Positions 8,831-18,255 are shown, numbered from the stretch's first letter. The stretch: DNA of 64,000 bases from V1-33 sp964523105 (GCA_964523105.1 CAZFZN010000011.1:62001-126000); one strand, 5' to 3'. Notes: generated from the sequence alone by a model not told the origin. Numbers and translations are program-made.

Positions 8831-10314
8831 AGAAACTTCCCGCGCAGATAAGCCAGGTGGCATTCCATGCCCGTCGCCTCACCGGTCGCGGCGCGCATCA
8901 GTTCCGGCGCCGTTAGGCTTCTTCCCTTGCTGTGAACGTTCGTCCGCAGCCAGCCCAGCAGCGTCTGGTATTCGCCGCGCGCCAGCTCCGCATCCAGAGA
9001 CGGATGCGCCGTGCGGGCGGCGCGCATCAGTTGCGAAGCGTTTAGATTCCCCAGCGTGTAAGTCGCGAAGTATCCAAAGCCCCCGAAGCTCCAGTGAATG
9101 TCCTGCAAACACCCGCGCGCGTCGTCCGGCACGTCGAGACCGAGCAGTTCCTTGAACTTCGCGTTCCACGCCGCGGGGATATCGGAGACTTCCAGCTCGC
9201 CGTTGATGACACGCTGCTCGATGTCGAAGCGCAGAATGATGTGTAAATCATAAGTCACTTCGTCCGCCTCCACCCGGATGAAACTTGGTGCCACACGGCG
9301 GGCCGCCGCGGCCACTTGCGCGGGAGTGAAGGCCTTCAGATTCGGAAAGTGATGACACGCGCGCGGCATCCAGTGTTCCCAGAACGCTTCGCTGCCGCCT
9401 ATCTGATTTTCCCACAGCCGGCTCTGACTCTCGTGAATGCCCAGCGAGCAGGCTTCGCCCGCGGGCAGGCCCCATTCGTCTTTGCTCAGACCTTGATCGT
9501 AAAGCCCGTGACCCGTTTCATGCAGCACGCCGTAGAAGGAAGACAGGAAATCGCGCTCGTCGTAGCGCGTCGTCAGTCGGGTATCGCCCGGCCCCAGCTC
9601 TGTGCAAAACGGATGGGCCGTGGTGTCAATGCGCCCGCCTTCAAAATCGAAACCGAACGCCTCCGCGACCTCGCGATTGAACGCCTGCTGCGCTGGCACG
9701 GGATAATCCGCCGCCAGCAAATCCGCCGGCTGCCGCGCGGAAATCTCCGCCGCCGGCCCGACGAGCGCCGACTGCGCCGGCCCCAGTTTCGCAAACACCG
9801 CCGCGATATCCGCCGTGCGCGCTCCGGGTTCGTATTCATCCAGGAGCGCATCGTAGCGGCAGTCTTTCCAGCCCAGGCGGTCCGCCTTTTCGCGCACCAG
9901 TTTCACGATCTTCTCCAGCATGGGCTGGTAGTGCGCGAAGTCAGACTTCTTCCGCGCCTCCGCCCACACATGCGTCGCCTGCGCCGTGGTGCGCGTCAGT
10001 TCCTCCACGAACTCCGCCGGCAGTTTCGTCGCCAGATTGTAATCACGCCGCCAGCCGCGCACATTGACGCCCTCGGTGGAATCCGGCGCGATGTCGGAAT
10101 CCTCACACTCCGCGAGCCACACGCCCACCTCAGGGGACGTCGCCAGCCGGTGCTGCTGTCCGCTGAGCCATGCGAGCTGCTCCGCGCGCCAGTCGGCGGC
10201 TTTCGGAGGAAGATACGTCTCCTGATCCCATCCCAGAACGGCATTGGTGCTGCGGACCAGCGCCGCCTCACGGAAGCGCGCGCGGAGTCTTTGATATGGC
10301 GAATCGTTGCTCAT
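8827..10314 (-). CDS. M32 family metallocarboxypeptidase (carboxypeptidase Taq type)
   Basis: A 495-residue protein, the normal length of the family. Family landmarks are DQETYLPP (near residue 31), the zinc motif HETGH at 265-269, ESQSRLWEN shortly after it, and HPFCTELGPGD upstream. It removes C-terminal residues from peptides in the cytoplasm; there is no signal peptide. The open frame reaches 10377, but the alignment-worthy part begins MSNDSPYQRL, so ATG 10314 is preferred. The stop codon lies inside the flanking repeat block. It is divergent from nadE. Confidence 0.93.
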   Translation of the reverse strand: MSNDSPYQRLRARFREAALVRSTNAVLGWDQETYLPPKAADWRAEQLAWLSGQQHRLATSPEVGVWLAECEDSDIAPDSTEGVNVRGWRRDYNLATKLPAEFVEELTRTTAQATHVWAEARKKSDFAHYQPMLEKIVKLVREKADRLGWKDCRYDALLDEYEPGARTADIAAVFAKLGPAQSALVGPAAEISARQPADLLAADYPVPAQQAFNREVAEAFGFDFEGGRIDTTAHPFCTELGPGDTRLTTRYDERDFLSSFYGVLHETGHGLYDQGLSKDEWGLPAGEACSLGIHESQSRLWENQIGGSEAFWEHWMPRACHHFPNLKAFTPAQVAAAARRVAPSFIRVEADEVTYDLHIILRFDIEQRVINGELEVSDIPAAWNAKFKELLGLDVPDDARGCLQDIHWSFGGFGYFATYTLGNLNASQLMRAARTAHPSLDAELARGEYQTLLGWLRTNVHSKGRSLTAPELMRAATGEATGMECHLAYLRGKFL

Positions 10315-10466
10315 GCCGGCCCCTGGCCTGTGCACACCCCGGTGGCAAGCGGACGGTGGATGGCAGAACTGACGCACCGCGCTTCACAGGCTGGAACGTC
10401 TCCCGCACTCTGGAGACCACGCGAATTCCGCTGGCCTGACAGCCGGGGATGCTGCATTCCAAACAC

Positions 10467-12461
10467 ATGAAGCTCCTCAATCTCGCCGCCGCCGTGCTCA
10501 ATCAGACGCCGCTGGACTGGCGCGGCAACAAAGCGCGCATCGTCAGCGCGATCGGCGCCGCCCGCGAAGCCGGCGCTTCCGTGCTGTGTCTGCCGGAACT
10601 CTGCATCTCCGGCTACGGCTGCGAGGATGCGTTTCACTCGCCCGCCGTGCACCGCATGGCATGGCGCATCCTGGAGGAAATCGTCCCGCTCACGGCGGGC
10701 ATGGTCGTGAGCGCAGGACTGCCGGTCCTGTTCCAGAAAGGCATCTTCAATTTCGCCTGCATCATGGTGGACGGGCGCATCGCGGGCTTCACCGGCAAGC
10801 GCTTCCTCGCCGGAGACGGCATTCACTATGAGCCGCGCTGGTTCAAGCCGTGGCCGGAAGGCGTGCGCTCCGTGCTCGAAAGCCCCGATGGCGGCACCTT
10901 CCCCTGCGGCGATCTGCATTACGAAATCGGCGGCGTGAAGTTCGGATTCGAAATCTGTGAGGATGCGTGGGTCGCCAACCGCCCGGGCATCGCGCTCGCG
11001 CTCAAGGGCGTCGATGTGATTTTGAATCCGAGCGCGAGCCACTTCGCCTTCGGCAAGCATGAAATCCGCAAACGCTTCGTGCTGGAGGGCAGCCGGGCCT
11101 TCGGTGCGAGTTATGTTTATGCCAATCTGCTGGGCAATGAGAGCGGCCGCGCCATCTTCGACGGCGAAGCCATGATCGCCTCTCAGGGCCGGCTCTGCGC
11201 GGCCAGCGGACGGTTCTCCTTCCGGGAATGGCAGGTCATCACCGCTCAGGTGGACATCGACGCCACGCGAATGAATCAGGCACGCACCGCCAGTTATCGT
11301 CCCGATCTCGGCGGCCGCGATGAGGGACTCGTCAGCGTGCCCTTCGCATGGCCGGCCACGACGCCCGGACTTCAAAAAGCCGAGGAGCCCGCATGGGAGC
11401 GGTCGGAAAATCTCAAAGCGGAGGAATTCTCGCGCGCCGTGCCGCTCGCGCTGCTGGATTATGCCCGGAAGAGCCGCTCGCGCGGATTTGTGGTCAGTCT
11501 CAGCGGCGGCGCGGACAGCGCCGCCTGCGCTGTGCTGGTGCGGCTCATGACGGAACTCGCACTTCAGGAAATCGGGGCGGACGGCCTGCGGAAGAAGCTA
11601 CATTTCATGAACGATCTCGCCGGTGCGCAGACCGCGGATGACTTTTGCGCCCGGCTGCTCACCACCGCCTATCAGGCGAGCGACAACAGCGGCGAAGTCA
11701 CTCGCGCCGCCGCCGAAGCCGTGGCCGTCGCCACCGCAGCCCGCCATTTCGAGTTCAACATCTCCGAACTGGTGCAGCGCTACACCCGGATGGTGGAAGG
11801 CGGTCTCGGGCGTGAACTCACCTGGCAGGACGACGACATCGCGCTGCAAAACATCCAGGCCCGCGTGCGCAGTCCCGGCATCTGGATGCTGGCCAACCTC
11901 AGCGGCGCGCTGCTTCTCTCCACCAGCAACCGCAGTGAAGCCGCGGTCGGCTACGCCACCATGGACGGCGACACCAGCGGAGGTCTTGCCCCCATCGCCG
12001 GCATCGACAAAGCATGGCTGCGCGAATGGCTCGCGTGGATGGAAGCCAAAGGCCCGCACGGCCTGCACGCCTTCCCCGCACTCAAAGCCGTGAATGTGCA
12101 GGCCCCCACCGCCGAACTCCGCCCTCCCGGCAGCAAACAAACCGACGAGGACGACCTCATGCCCTATCCGCTGCTCGACGCCATCGAACGCGCCGCCATC
12201 CGCGACAAGCAGGCGCCCCTCGAAGTCTGGCAGCACATGCACCTCATGTTCCCCCAGTACGAGAAGAAACAACTCGCCGCATGGGTCGAGCGCTTCTTCC
12301 GCCTCTGGTGCCGCAATCAGTGGAAGCGCGAACGCTTCGCCCCCGCATTCCATCTCGATGACGAAAACCTTGATCCGAAAACCTGGTGCCGCTTCCCCAT
12401 TCTCAGCGGCGGATTTGAAGTGGAACTGGAGGAACTCCGCGCGGCGGTGGAGCAAAAATAA
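10467..12461 (+). CDS. nadE: Glutamine-dependent NAD(+) synthetase
   Basis: A 664-residue two-domain enzyme that converts deamido-NAD to NAD using glutamine. The N-terminal nitrilase-like glutaminase carries the triad Glu44 (LPELCISG), Lys111 (TGKRF) and Cys164 (EICEDAW). The C-terminal synthetase has the ATP pyrophosphatase loop SGGADSA at 346-352 and STSNRSEAAVGY further on. I start at MKLLNLAA (10467) rather than the earlier in-frame ATG at 10449, because nitrilase domains begin close to this point. The divergent neighbour is the M32 peptidase. Confidence 0.95.
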   Translation: MKLLNLAAAVLNQTPLDWRGNKARIVSAIGAAREAGASVLCLPELCISGYGCEDAFHSPAVHRMAWRILEEIVPLTAGMVVSAGLPVLFQKGIFNFACIMVDGRIAGFTGKRFLAGDGIHYEPRWFKPWPEGVRSVLESPDGGTFPCGDLHYEIGGVKFGFEICEDAWVANRPGIALALKGVDVILNPSASHFAFGKHEIRKRFVLEGSRAFGASYVYANLLGNESGRAIFDGEAMIASQGRLCAASGRFSFREWQVITAQVDIDATRMNQARTASYRPDLGGRDEGLVSVPFAWPATTPGLQKAEEPAWERSENLKAEEFSRAVPLALLDYARKSRSRGFVVSLSGGADSAACAVLVRLMTELALQEIGADGLRKKLHFMNDLAGAQTADDFCARLLTTAYQASDNSGEVTRAAAEAVAVATAARHFEFNISELVQRYTRMVEGGLGRELTWQDDDIALQNIQARVRSPGIWMLANLSGALLLSTSNRSEAAVGYATMDGDTSGGLAPIAGIDKAWLREWLAWMEAKGPHGLHAFPALKAVNVQAPTAELRPPGSKQTDEDDLMPYPLLDAIERAAIRDKQAPLEVWQHMHLMFPQYEKKQLAAWVERFFRLWCRNQWKRERFAPAFHLDDENLDPKTWCRFPILSGGFEVELEELRAAVEQK

Positions 12462-12558
12462 GCCACAGATGGACACAGATTCACACAGATGCCCGACAGA
12501 CAGGATCAGACCTACTGCCCCCATCATCCATCTGTGTCTGTCTGCGTCCATCTGTGGC
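12462..12558. repeat. Family F paired inverted repeat, copy 1
   Basis: The left arm (12462-12491) begins GCCACAGATGGACACAGAT and the right arm (12529-12558) is its inverted copy, 26 of 30 positions matching. Related copies occur near 37170, 37478, 53496 and 59045. This copy follows the nadE stop directly and lies over the predicted signal peptide of the next gene. Confidence 0.85.
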
Positions 12559-13539
12559 TCCCTGTTGGTCCCCGCAACTCACGCCGCGCCTCCGGCGGGT
12601 TACTATGACAGCACCAGCGGCCTCAGCGGCGCGGCTCTGCGGGCGGAACTGCATCGTCTCGTGAAGACGCCGCATGTGCCGCTCACCTATACCGCCACGC
12701 GGCCGGCGCTGGAAGTCTGCGATCAGGATCCGGCCAATGCCGGCAACGTGCTGTTGGTCTATTCGCGCCGCAGCGAGCCGAAACCGAATCTCGTGCGCAG
12801 TCCGCCGCAGAATACGACGGAGTGGAACCGCGAGCATCTTTGGCCCAACAGCCGCGGCATCAATTCCGACGGCGCGGACTATGCGGACCTCTTCAATCTC
12901 CGGGCCGCCGACGTCGAGGTGAATGCCGCCCGCGAGAACCTGGCCTTTGAAGAAAGCGATACCGCCGGCCTGCTGGTGCCGGGCAGCGCGGAGGCGCCGC
13001 AGACTTCGCGCGACAGCAATTCCTGGGAGCCGCCGCCGGTGGTGAAGGGCGACATCGCCCGCGCGATGTTTTACATGGCCCTGCGCTACGACGCCGACGG
13101 GCCGCAGGAGCCGGACTTGAATCTCACTGACAACATGGCGCTGGTCACGGGCAACGCCGCCTGGATGGGCCGCCTGACGACGCTGCTGCTCTGGCATCTC
13201 GACGATCCGGTCAGCCCGGAGGAAATGCTGCGCAACGACTGCGTCCACGTGCGTCAGGGGAACCGCAATCCGTTCATTGACTGCCCCGCATGGGTGCAGG
13301 CCGTGTACGGCGATCCGCTGCTGGTCACGGGCACGGCCGCGCCAGGGCAGGTGACCCTGACATGGTGGGCCGGTCTGGAGAACGGCGTGCCGGAAACGAG
13401 CACCAGCCTGACTGCCGGCACATGGGCAACAGTGACCGGCACGCCGGCGGTGCAGGGCAATTTCAAAGTACTGACCGCGCCGGCCAGCGGGCCGCGGCGG
13501 TTTTACCGGGTGCGCTATCGCGGCATCGTCGCCCCTTGA
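12469..13539 (+). CDS. Secreted endonuclease I family nuclease
   Basis: A 356-residue protein with the endonuclease I (EndA/NucM) core: TTEWNREHLWPNSRG carries the catalytic histidine and metal-binding asparagine region, with YADLFNLRAAD after it. A C-terminal beta-rich segment of about 70 residues ends FYRVRYR. It is a periplasmic or extracellular nuclease. The only in-frame ATG before the domain is 12469. It lies in repeat copy F1, so residues 1-30, including much of the hydrophobic LCLSASICGSLLV segment, are repeat-derived. The true start could instead be a non-ATG codon. Longer upstream frame belongs to a shadow of nadE. Confidence 0.82.
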   Translation: MDTDSHRCPTDRIRPTAPIIHLCLSASICGSLLVPATHAAPPAGYYDSTSGLSGAALRAELHRLVKTPHVPLTYTATRPALEVCDQDPANAGNVLLVYSRRSEPKPNLVRSPPQNTTEWNREHLWPNSRGINSDGADYADLFNLRAADVEVNAARENLAFEESDTAGLLVPGSAEAPQTSRDSNSWEPPPVVKGDIARAMFYMALRYDADGPQEPDLNLTDNMALVTGNAAWMGRLTTLLLWHLDDPVSPEEMLRNDCVHVRQGNRNPFIDCPAWVQAVYGDPLLVTGTAAPGQVTLTWWAGLENGVPETSTSLTAGTWATVTGTPAVQGNFKVLTAPASGPRRFYRVRYRGIVAP

Positions 13540-13547
13540 TTCAGCAA

Positions 13548-14183
13548 TCAGTCAGCAAAGACCTGACGATGATCCGTGAGGTGAAACACTGCGTCGGTCC
13601 AGAGCACGTTGGACGGCCATTCCGGCGCCGGACCGTCGTTGAGCCGCGGAATGTTCTTTCCGATGGTCGCGTCCTCCGGCTGACTGGTGGCGATGCTGAT
13701 GGGCGTGCCCACCGGCACGAGCGCCCAGAACTTGGGAGCGACATTCCACGGCAAACGCACACAGCCGTGGGTGGAATTGTAAGGATGCACCCAGCCGCCG
13801 TGGAAGCCGTAGGCCGGTTTGAACTCGACCCAGAAGGGCATGGGATATTTGCCGTAGCTGTAACTGCGCTTGTTGCGGATTTTGGTGTAGGCGCGGAAAT
13901 TGCCCAGCGGCGTGCCCGTGCCCTGTTTGCCGAAGGACGCCGGCGTCACCAGCAGCGGCCGGTCCCCTTCCATGACGTAAACCGCGCGGTTTCCGGTGCT
14001 TGCCTTGACCCGGACGTTGGAGGGATTCTTCGGACGATAGGCGGGGACGTCGAAGGTGCGGCCGTCCGGTCCGGTCTTGACCGACGTGGTGGTTGAGGTG
14101 GACTTGCAACTGGTGAAACCGCCGGCGAGTGCGGCAGACAGCAAAGCGGTGGCGAGGGATTTGAGGAATCGAGGGGTAATCAT
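13548..14183 (-). CDS. L,D-transpeptidase (YkuD domain) lipoprotein
   Basis: A 211-residue protein. After a signal sequence (FLKSLATALLSAALAGG) the segment FTSC suggests lipidation. The YkuD catalytic motif is present as HGGWVHPY followed by STHGCVR (His139, Cys141, Arg143). Such enzymes make 3-3 peptidoglycan cross-links or attach proteins to the wall. I start at MITPRFLK (14183); the frame extends upstream without homology-like sequence. It converges on the nuclease gene with an 8-bp gap. Confidence 0.9.
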   Translation of the reverse strand: MITPRFLKSLATALLSAALAGGFTSCKSTSTTTSVKTGPDGRTFDVPAYRPKNPSNVRVKASTGNRAVYVMEGDRPLLVTPASFGKQGTGTPLGNFRAYTKIRNKRSYSYGKYPMPFWVEFKPAYGFHGGWVHPYNSTHGCVRLPWNVAPKFWALVPVGTPISIATSQPEDATIGKNIPRLNDGPAPEWPSNVLWTDAVFHLTDHRQVFAD

Positions 14184-14303
14184 GGCGCGCGCGTTTATAT
14201 CATGCCAGGCCCTGCGGAAAGCGGGAAATCGCACTTCGGCAGGGCCGCCCCGGAGCACCAATCAGGTTGCAATTGAGCCGTCGCGCATGAACACACACGC
14301 GAG

Positions 14304-15773
14304 ATGTCCGCCCCGCCCGCCGCTCCGCTCCCCGCATCCTTCATGGCTGCGCTGCGCGCGATTTTTCCACCGGACCGCCTGCTCGCCGATGCGGCGCACC
14401 TGACAGCTTATGAGTCCGACGGACTGACGGCCTTCGCCGTCGCCCCGCGGGTGGTGGTGGTGGCGGAGTCGCAGGAAGAAGTGATAGCCGCGGTGCGCGC
14501 CTGCGCGGAACACCGGGTGCCGTTCGTGGCCCGCGGCAGCGGCACCAGCCTCAGCGGCGGCAGCGTGCCCGTGGCCAACGGCATCGTCATTGCCCTCAAC
14601 CGGCTCGACCGCATTCTGCGGCTCGATCCCGCGCAACGGCTCGCCGTGGTGGAACCGGGCGTCATCAATCTCCAGGTCACGCGCGCCGCGGCACCGTTCG
14701 GACTCATTTACGCTCCCGATCCCAGCAGCCAGCAGATTTGCACGATCGGCGGCAATGTCGCCTTCAATGCCGGCGGCGCGCACTGCCTCAAGTACGGCAT
14801 GACGAGCAATCACGTCATCGGAATGAAGTGCGTCCTCGCCACCGGTGAGGTGGTCAACCTGGGCGGCGACAGCCTTGAGGGCAGCGGGCCTGACGTAACG
14901 GGCCTGTTCACCGGCAGTGAGGGATTATTCGGCATCGCGCTGGAGATCACGCTGCGATTGCTGCCGAAAGTGGAGTGTTATCACACCGTGCTCGCCAGCT
15001 ATGCCAGCACGGAGGCCGCCGGCGATGCCGTCGCCGCCGTCGTCGCCAGCGGACTGCTGCCCGGCGCGATGGAAATCATGGACCGGCTCGCGATGGATGC
15101 CGCGGATGCGGCCGTGGGCGCGGGCTATCCGAAAGCAGCCGCAGCCATGCTGATTGTGGAGCTGGAAGGCCCGCGCGAACAGGTCGCCGCGGAGCGCGAG
15201 CGGCTCTCGCAAATCATCGCCGGGAGCGGCGCGCAGACCGTGCATGTGGCGCGCAATGACGACGAGCGACTGAAAATCTGGAAGGGCCGCAAAAGTGCCT
15301 TCAGTGCCGTGGGCCGGCTCAGTCCTGACTTCATCGTGCAGGACGGCGTGGTGCCGCGCCGCCGGCTCGGCGAAGCTCTCCGCAGCATCGCCGAAACTGC
15401 CGCGCGCCACTCGCTGCGCATCGCGAATGTCTTTCACGCCGGCGACGGCAATCTCCATCCACTCATCATGTACGATGGGCGCGAGCCCGGGGCCTACGAG
15501 CGCGCCGAGGATGCTGCGGCGGAGATCCTCCGCATGTGCACCGCCATGGGCGGCAGCATCACCGGCGAGCACGGCGTCGGCATGGAAAAGCGTGCCTTTT
15601 TGCCTGACATGTTCAGCGCCGCGGATATCGCAGTGATGCACCGCGTGCGCCATGCCTTCGATCCGCACGAAATCGCGAACCCCGGCAAGATGTTCCCCGA
15701 TGCCGAAGCTCCCGCACTTCGTCAGCACGGACTGCATCCGCTGGAAAAGGCCGGCGTCGCGAGCAGGGAATGA
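14304..15773 (+). CDS. glcD: FAD-linked (S)-2-hydroxyacid oxidase, GlcD-like
   Basis: A 489-residue flavoprotein of the FAD-binding type 4 / FAD-oxidase C family. The FAD-binding loop is RGSGTSLSGGSVP (about 77-89), followed by TIGGNVAFNAGG. The C-terminal domain includes VFHAGDGNLHP and GEHGVGMEK, matching the metal/substrate histidines of GlcD. It probably oxidises glycolate or D-lactate. GlcE and GlcF are not adjacent, so a single-subunit D-lactate dehydrogenase role is also possible. Confidence 0.88.
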   Translation: MSAPPAAPLPASFMAALRAIFPPDRLLADAAHLTAYESDGLTAFAVAPRVVVVAESQEEVIAAVRACAEHRVPFVARGSGTSLSGGSVPVANGIVIALNRLDRILRLDPAQRLAVVEPGVINLQVTRAAAPFGLIYAPDPSSQQICTIGGNVAFNAGGAHCLKYGMTSNHVIGMKCVLATGEVVNLGGDSLEGSGPDVTGLFTGSEGLFGIALEITLRLLPKVECYHTVLASYASTEAAGDAVAAVVASGLLPGAMEIMDRLAMDAADAAVGAGYPKAAAAMLIVELEGPREQVAAERERLSQIIAGSGAQTVHVARNDDERLKIWKGRKSAFSAVGRLSPDFIVQDGVVPRRRLGEALRSIAETAARHSLRIANVFHAGDGNLHPLIMYDGREPGAYERAEDAAAEILRMCTAMGGSITGEHGVGMEKRAFLPDMFSAADIAVMHRVRHAFDPHEIANPGKMFPDAEAPALRQHGLHPLEKAGVASRE

Positions 15774-15782
15774 CGATGATTA

Positions 15783-16076
15783 CTACTCCGGCTCATCGCG
15801 TGCTCCGTGGCGCACATGGAGAATCTCCACGCTGCGTGCTGACTCGTTGACGTCCTAGAAGATTCGCCACGCACGAAACACAATTTCCCGAAGCGGGCTA
15901 CGCGCACCTCTGGGATAGCAAGGGCCAATGAAGGGAAACGACTCCAGCAGACGGACGTGCTCAAGAATGCCCTGACCGACTTTCTTCGCGGCAGCAGCAT
16001 CACGCGCCGCGATGTAGTTACAGATCTCCTTGAGGTCGGTGATAGCGGCTTCCGACCAAATTACTTTCCAGTCCAT
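15783..16076 (-). pseudogene. ParE/RelE-type toxin interrupted by an amber codon
   Basis: The first 73 residues (MDWKVIWSEAAITDL to VFRAWRIF) are a clear ParE-type fold. TAG at 15855-15857 stops the frame. Reading on in the same frame gives DVNESARSVEILHVRHGARDE up to TAG at 15783-15785, which is the conserved ParE C-terminal strand and basic tail. The family normally has RIFYDV, so TAG replaces a Tyr codon. The full product would be 97 residues. The truncated form lacks the active C-terminal strand, so the toxin is probably inactive. Its start overlaps the antitoxin gene by 16 bp. Confidence 0.85.
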
Positions 16077-16258
16077 GCTGAGGCCCAGGATGCAAAGAGT
16101 TGTTCGGTTTGAGCGTGGTCCTTGGTTCTCCCTTCTGCAATATGCTCCCGCCCTCGGCGCACCGCGGCCATAATGTGAAGTTCCTCGGTGATCTCCTCAA
16201 GGGTGGCCTTCTCAGGAAGGCGGTCGAGGGCATCAAGGACTGCCTGTTTGTCTGTCAT
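16061..16258 (-). CDS. Antitoxin of a ParE-type module
   Basis: A 65-residue protein, MTDKQAVLDALDRLPEKATL at the N-terminus and VRRGREHIAEGRT in the middle, resembling small unstable antitoxins of addiction modules. It precedes and overlaps the toxin gene by 16 bp, the usual order. It would bind and neutralise the toxin and repress the operon. The toxin is now broken, so this antitoxin may be a relic or may protect against related toxins. Confidence 0.75.
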   Translation of the reverse strand: MTDKQAVLDALDRLPEKATLEEITEELHIMAAVRRGREHIAEGRTKDHAQTEQLFASWASAWTGK

Positions 16259-16305
16259 GGGCGCAGGGTATGGGAAAGAGATGACTTTTGAAGATACCGT
16301 TTAGC

Positions 16306-18069
16306 TTACTGCGCAAACTCCAGCCAGCCGAAGCGTGCCGGCGTGTGGAAAGTGCCCGTCAGCACCGGGCTGAAAGCGAGACCGGCTTTGCCTGCGGCAT
16401 CGTGACGATAGAGATTGAGGCGCCAGCGGGTGCCGGCTGAGGGCGCGGCGGCGGCGAGGGATTTCAGCGGAATGCGCACTTCCACGCGCCAGACTTTGGC
16501 GGCTTCGTCGATGCTCACGGCACTCTCCATGCCGCTGCTCCAGGCAAAGTCCTTTTTGTCAGGCGTGATGTTCAGATCGAGCCGCTCGCCGTTCGGCGCC
16601 CATTCGTATTCGGTGTATTTTCCGGCCGCATTCGGATCAGTGCCGATGAACGCCTCCACCACGTCTTTGTCCCACAGGCCGAAACGCTCGTCCTTCTGCG
16701 GCTCGCCGAACGTCGTGAGTTTCGTGTAGGGCGCTTCGTAGCCAAGATAGAGAAATTGATCGCTCCAGAGCGCCCGGACGGTGGTGCTGAGTTCCGGACG
16801 CGCGACCGCGTCGTGCGATTGCTGATCCACCTGCACGGGCACCGCAGCGGACCACGCGGCATCAGTGAGCTTGCCGTCGGGCACGAAATCCTGCGCGACG
16901 CGCGCGGCTTTCATCACCGGCAGCGGCAGGGAATGCGCCAGCAGTTTGCGCGCGTTGTCGAAATAAATCTTGCGGCACACTTCCGGCGGCAGGGCGATGG
17001 CGCTGATGGGCCAGTTGCCCTGGATGGGCGTCATGTGTTTGAAATCGCGGTCATCCGACTCCATCCAGCGCCAGCATTTCTCGTAGAAGATCACGGCATC
17101 ATCGTCGGTGGGCCGCTCGTCATCGCCGGAACTGCCGAGGATCAGCTTCCCATAAACCATGAAGTCAGTGGCGAAGAGAATGCGGTCCTGATGTTTGGTA
17201 AAGATGCGCCGCACCTCCTCCGGCTTGTGGCGTCCGATTTCCGGAATGCGCGCCGCGAGGTCGGCCATCATGTTGGGGTTTTCGTCCAGCGCGCGTTCCA
17301 CCCACTGAATGTCCTCGGAGTTGTTGGCGAAGTGCACGCAGACGAACGTCGTCTTCCGGTGCTTTTTGATGACGCGGTCCAGCGCGGCCAGCAATTCCTC
17401 GCGCGCCGGATATTTCGCAGGGTCGCCGAACCACCAGCTCTTATGATCCTTCAATTCCTCCCAGCGCTCGTTCTTGTCATCGAAAGGCAGCCAAAAGGCG
17501 CGCGGATCCGCGACGTGAATGCTCACCGGCAGACCGAGTTCGCCGCATTTGGCCCACACGGCATCAAGTTTTGGATCGTCGATGTGAATCAGCGAGCCGC
17601 TCCCGTCTTTCAGGTAGAGACCGAGCCGTTTGTACTCCTTCAGGCCCGCTGCTCCGAGCGCTTTGCCCCTGACAATCTGCTCCGCCGCTTTCCCGCTCCA
17701 GCCCGGCTGATCCCAGCCGGCGTAGTCGAGATTCATGTAATGCACGAACCGCCCCGGATGCCGCTCGTCGGCGAGGCCCTTCGTTTTTTCAAATTCCGAC
17801 GGCTGTCCGTCCTTCTGTGTCACCGTGCCCCCGCTGAGATTCACGCCCACCCCGATTCCCGCACGATCCATGATCCGCACGGCCCGCTCGAATCGTTCCG
17901 GCATGGCCTCGATGTGCATGTGCAGATCGATCAGCCGCTTCTCCGCGCGCCACTGCTCCGCGACGGAATGGCGATGCCCGGGTTCCAGTCGCGCGGCCCA
18001 CAGCATCCATGTGGTGAGACCGGCGGCGCAGGTGGCAGAGAGGACGGGAAGCAGGCGGCGGGAGTTCAT
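16306..18069 (-). CDS. Exported amidohydrolase with C-terminal CBM9-like domain
   Basis: A 587-residue protein. A hydrophobic N-terminus (LLPVLSATCAAGLTTWMLWA) suggests export or anchoring. LIDLHMHIE (His50, His52) starts an amidohydrolase-2 TIM barrel; HVADPRAFW, FVCVHFANN and FATDFMVYG supply later metal and catalytic residues. From about residue 385 a beta-rich region (WSDQFLYLGYEAP to FHTPARFGWLEF) resembles the carbohydrate-binding CBM9-like domain. The substrate is unknown. I start at MNSRRLLP (18069) rather than the longer frame at 18105. Confidence 0.82.
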   Translation of the reverse strand: MNSRRLLPVLSATCAAGLTTWMLWAARLEPGHRHSVAEQWRAEKRLIDLHMHIEAMPERFERAVRIMDRAGIGVGVNLSGGTVTQKDGQPSEFEKTKGLADERHPGRFVHYMNLDYAGWDQPGWSGKAAEQIVRGKALGAAGLKEYKRLGLYLKDGSGSLIHIDDPKLDAVWAKCGELGLPVSIHVADPRAFWLPFDDKNERWEELKDHKSWWFGDPAKYPAREELLAALDRVIKKHRKTTFVCVHFANNSEDIQWVERALDENPNMMADLAARIPEIGRHKPEEVRRIFTKHQDRILFATDFMVYGKLILGSSGDDERPTDDDAVIFYEKCWRWMESDDRDFKHMTPIQGNWPISAIALPPEVCRKIYFDNARKLLAHSLPLPVMKAARVAQDFVPDGKLTDAAWSAAVPVQVDQQSHDAVARPELSTTVRALWSDQFLYLGYEAPYTKLTTFGEPQKDERFGLWDKDVVEAFIGTDPNAAGKYTEYEWAPNGERLDLNITPDKKDFAWSSGMESAVSIDEAAKVWRVEVRIPLKSLAAAAPSAGTRWRLNLYRHDAAGKAGLAFSPVLTGTFHTPARFGWLEFAQ

Positions 18070-18135
18070 GGACCGGAAATACCTGAGCCTGGACCGGGCG
18101 GACAAGCCTGAAAATGCGGGGCACGGCGTGGCACA

Positions 18136-18201
18136 CCGTGGCGGGGACCTCCGGTCCCCGAGATTAAAACAACTCAGGTGGACCGGAGGTCCACGCCACG
18201 G
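18136..18201. repeat. Paired inverted repeat B (REPIN-like)
   Basis: Arms 18136-18159 and 18178-18201 are inverted copies, 22 of 24 positions matching, each palindromic around GGACCTCCGGTCC. It lies between divergent genes, so it cannot simply be a terminator here; it may affect promoters on either side. Confidence 0.82.
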
Positions 18202-18255
18202 GGCCAGCCGGTTTTTCTAATTGCCCCGCTGCATGTTGCACGCAGGAGAACGGCG

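Noticed and set aside
15855..15857. Amber codon read as pyrrolysine
   Set aside because: ParE toxins have tyrosine here, no Pyl machinery is visible, and the phylum is not known for Pyl use as far as I know. Nonsense mutation is simpler.
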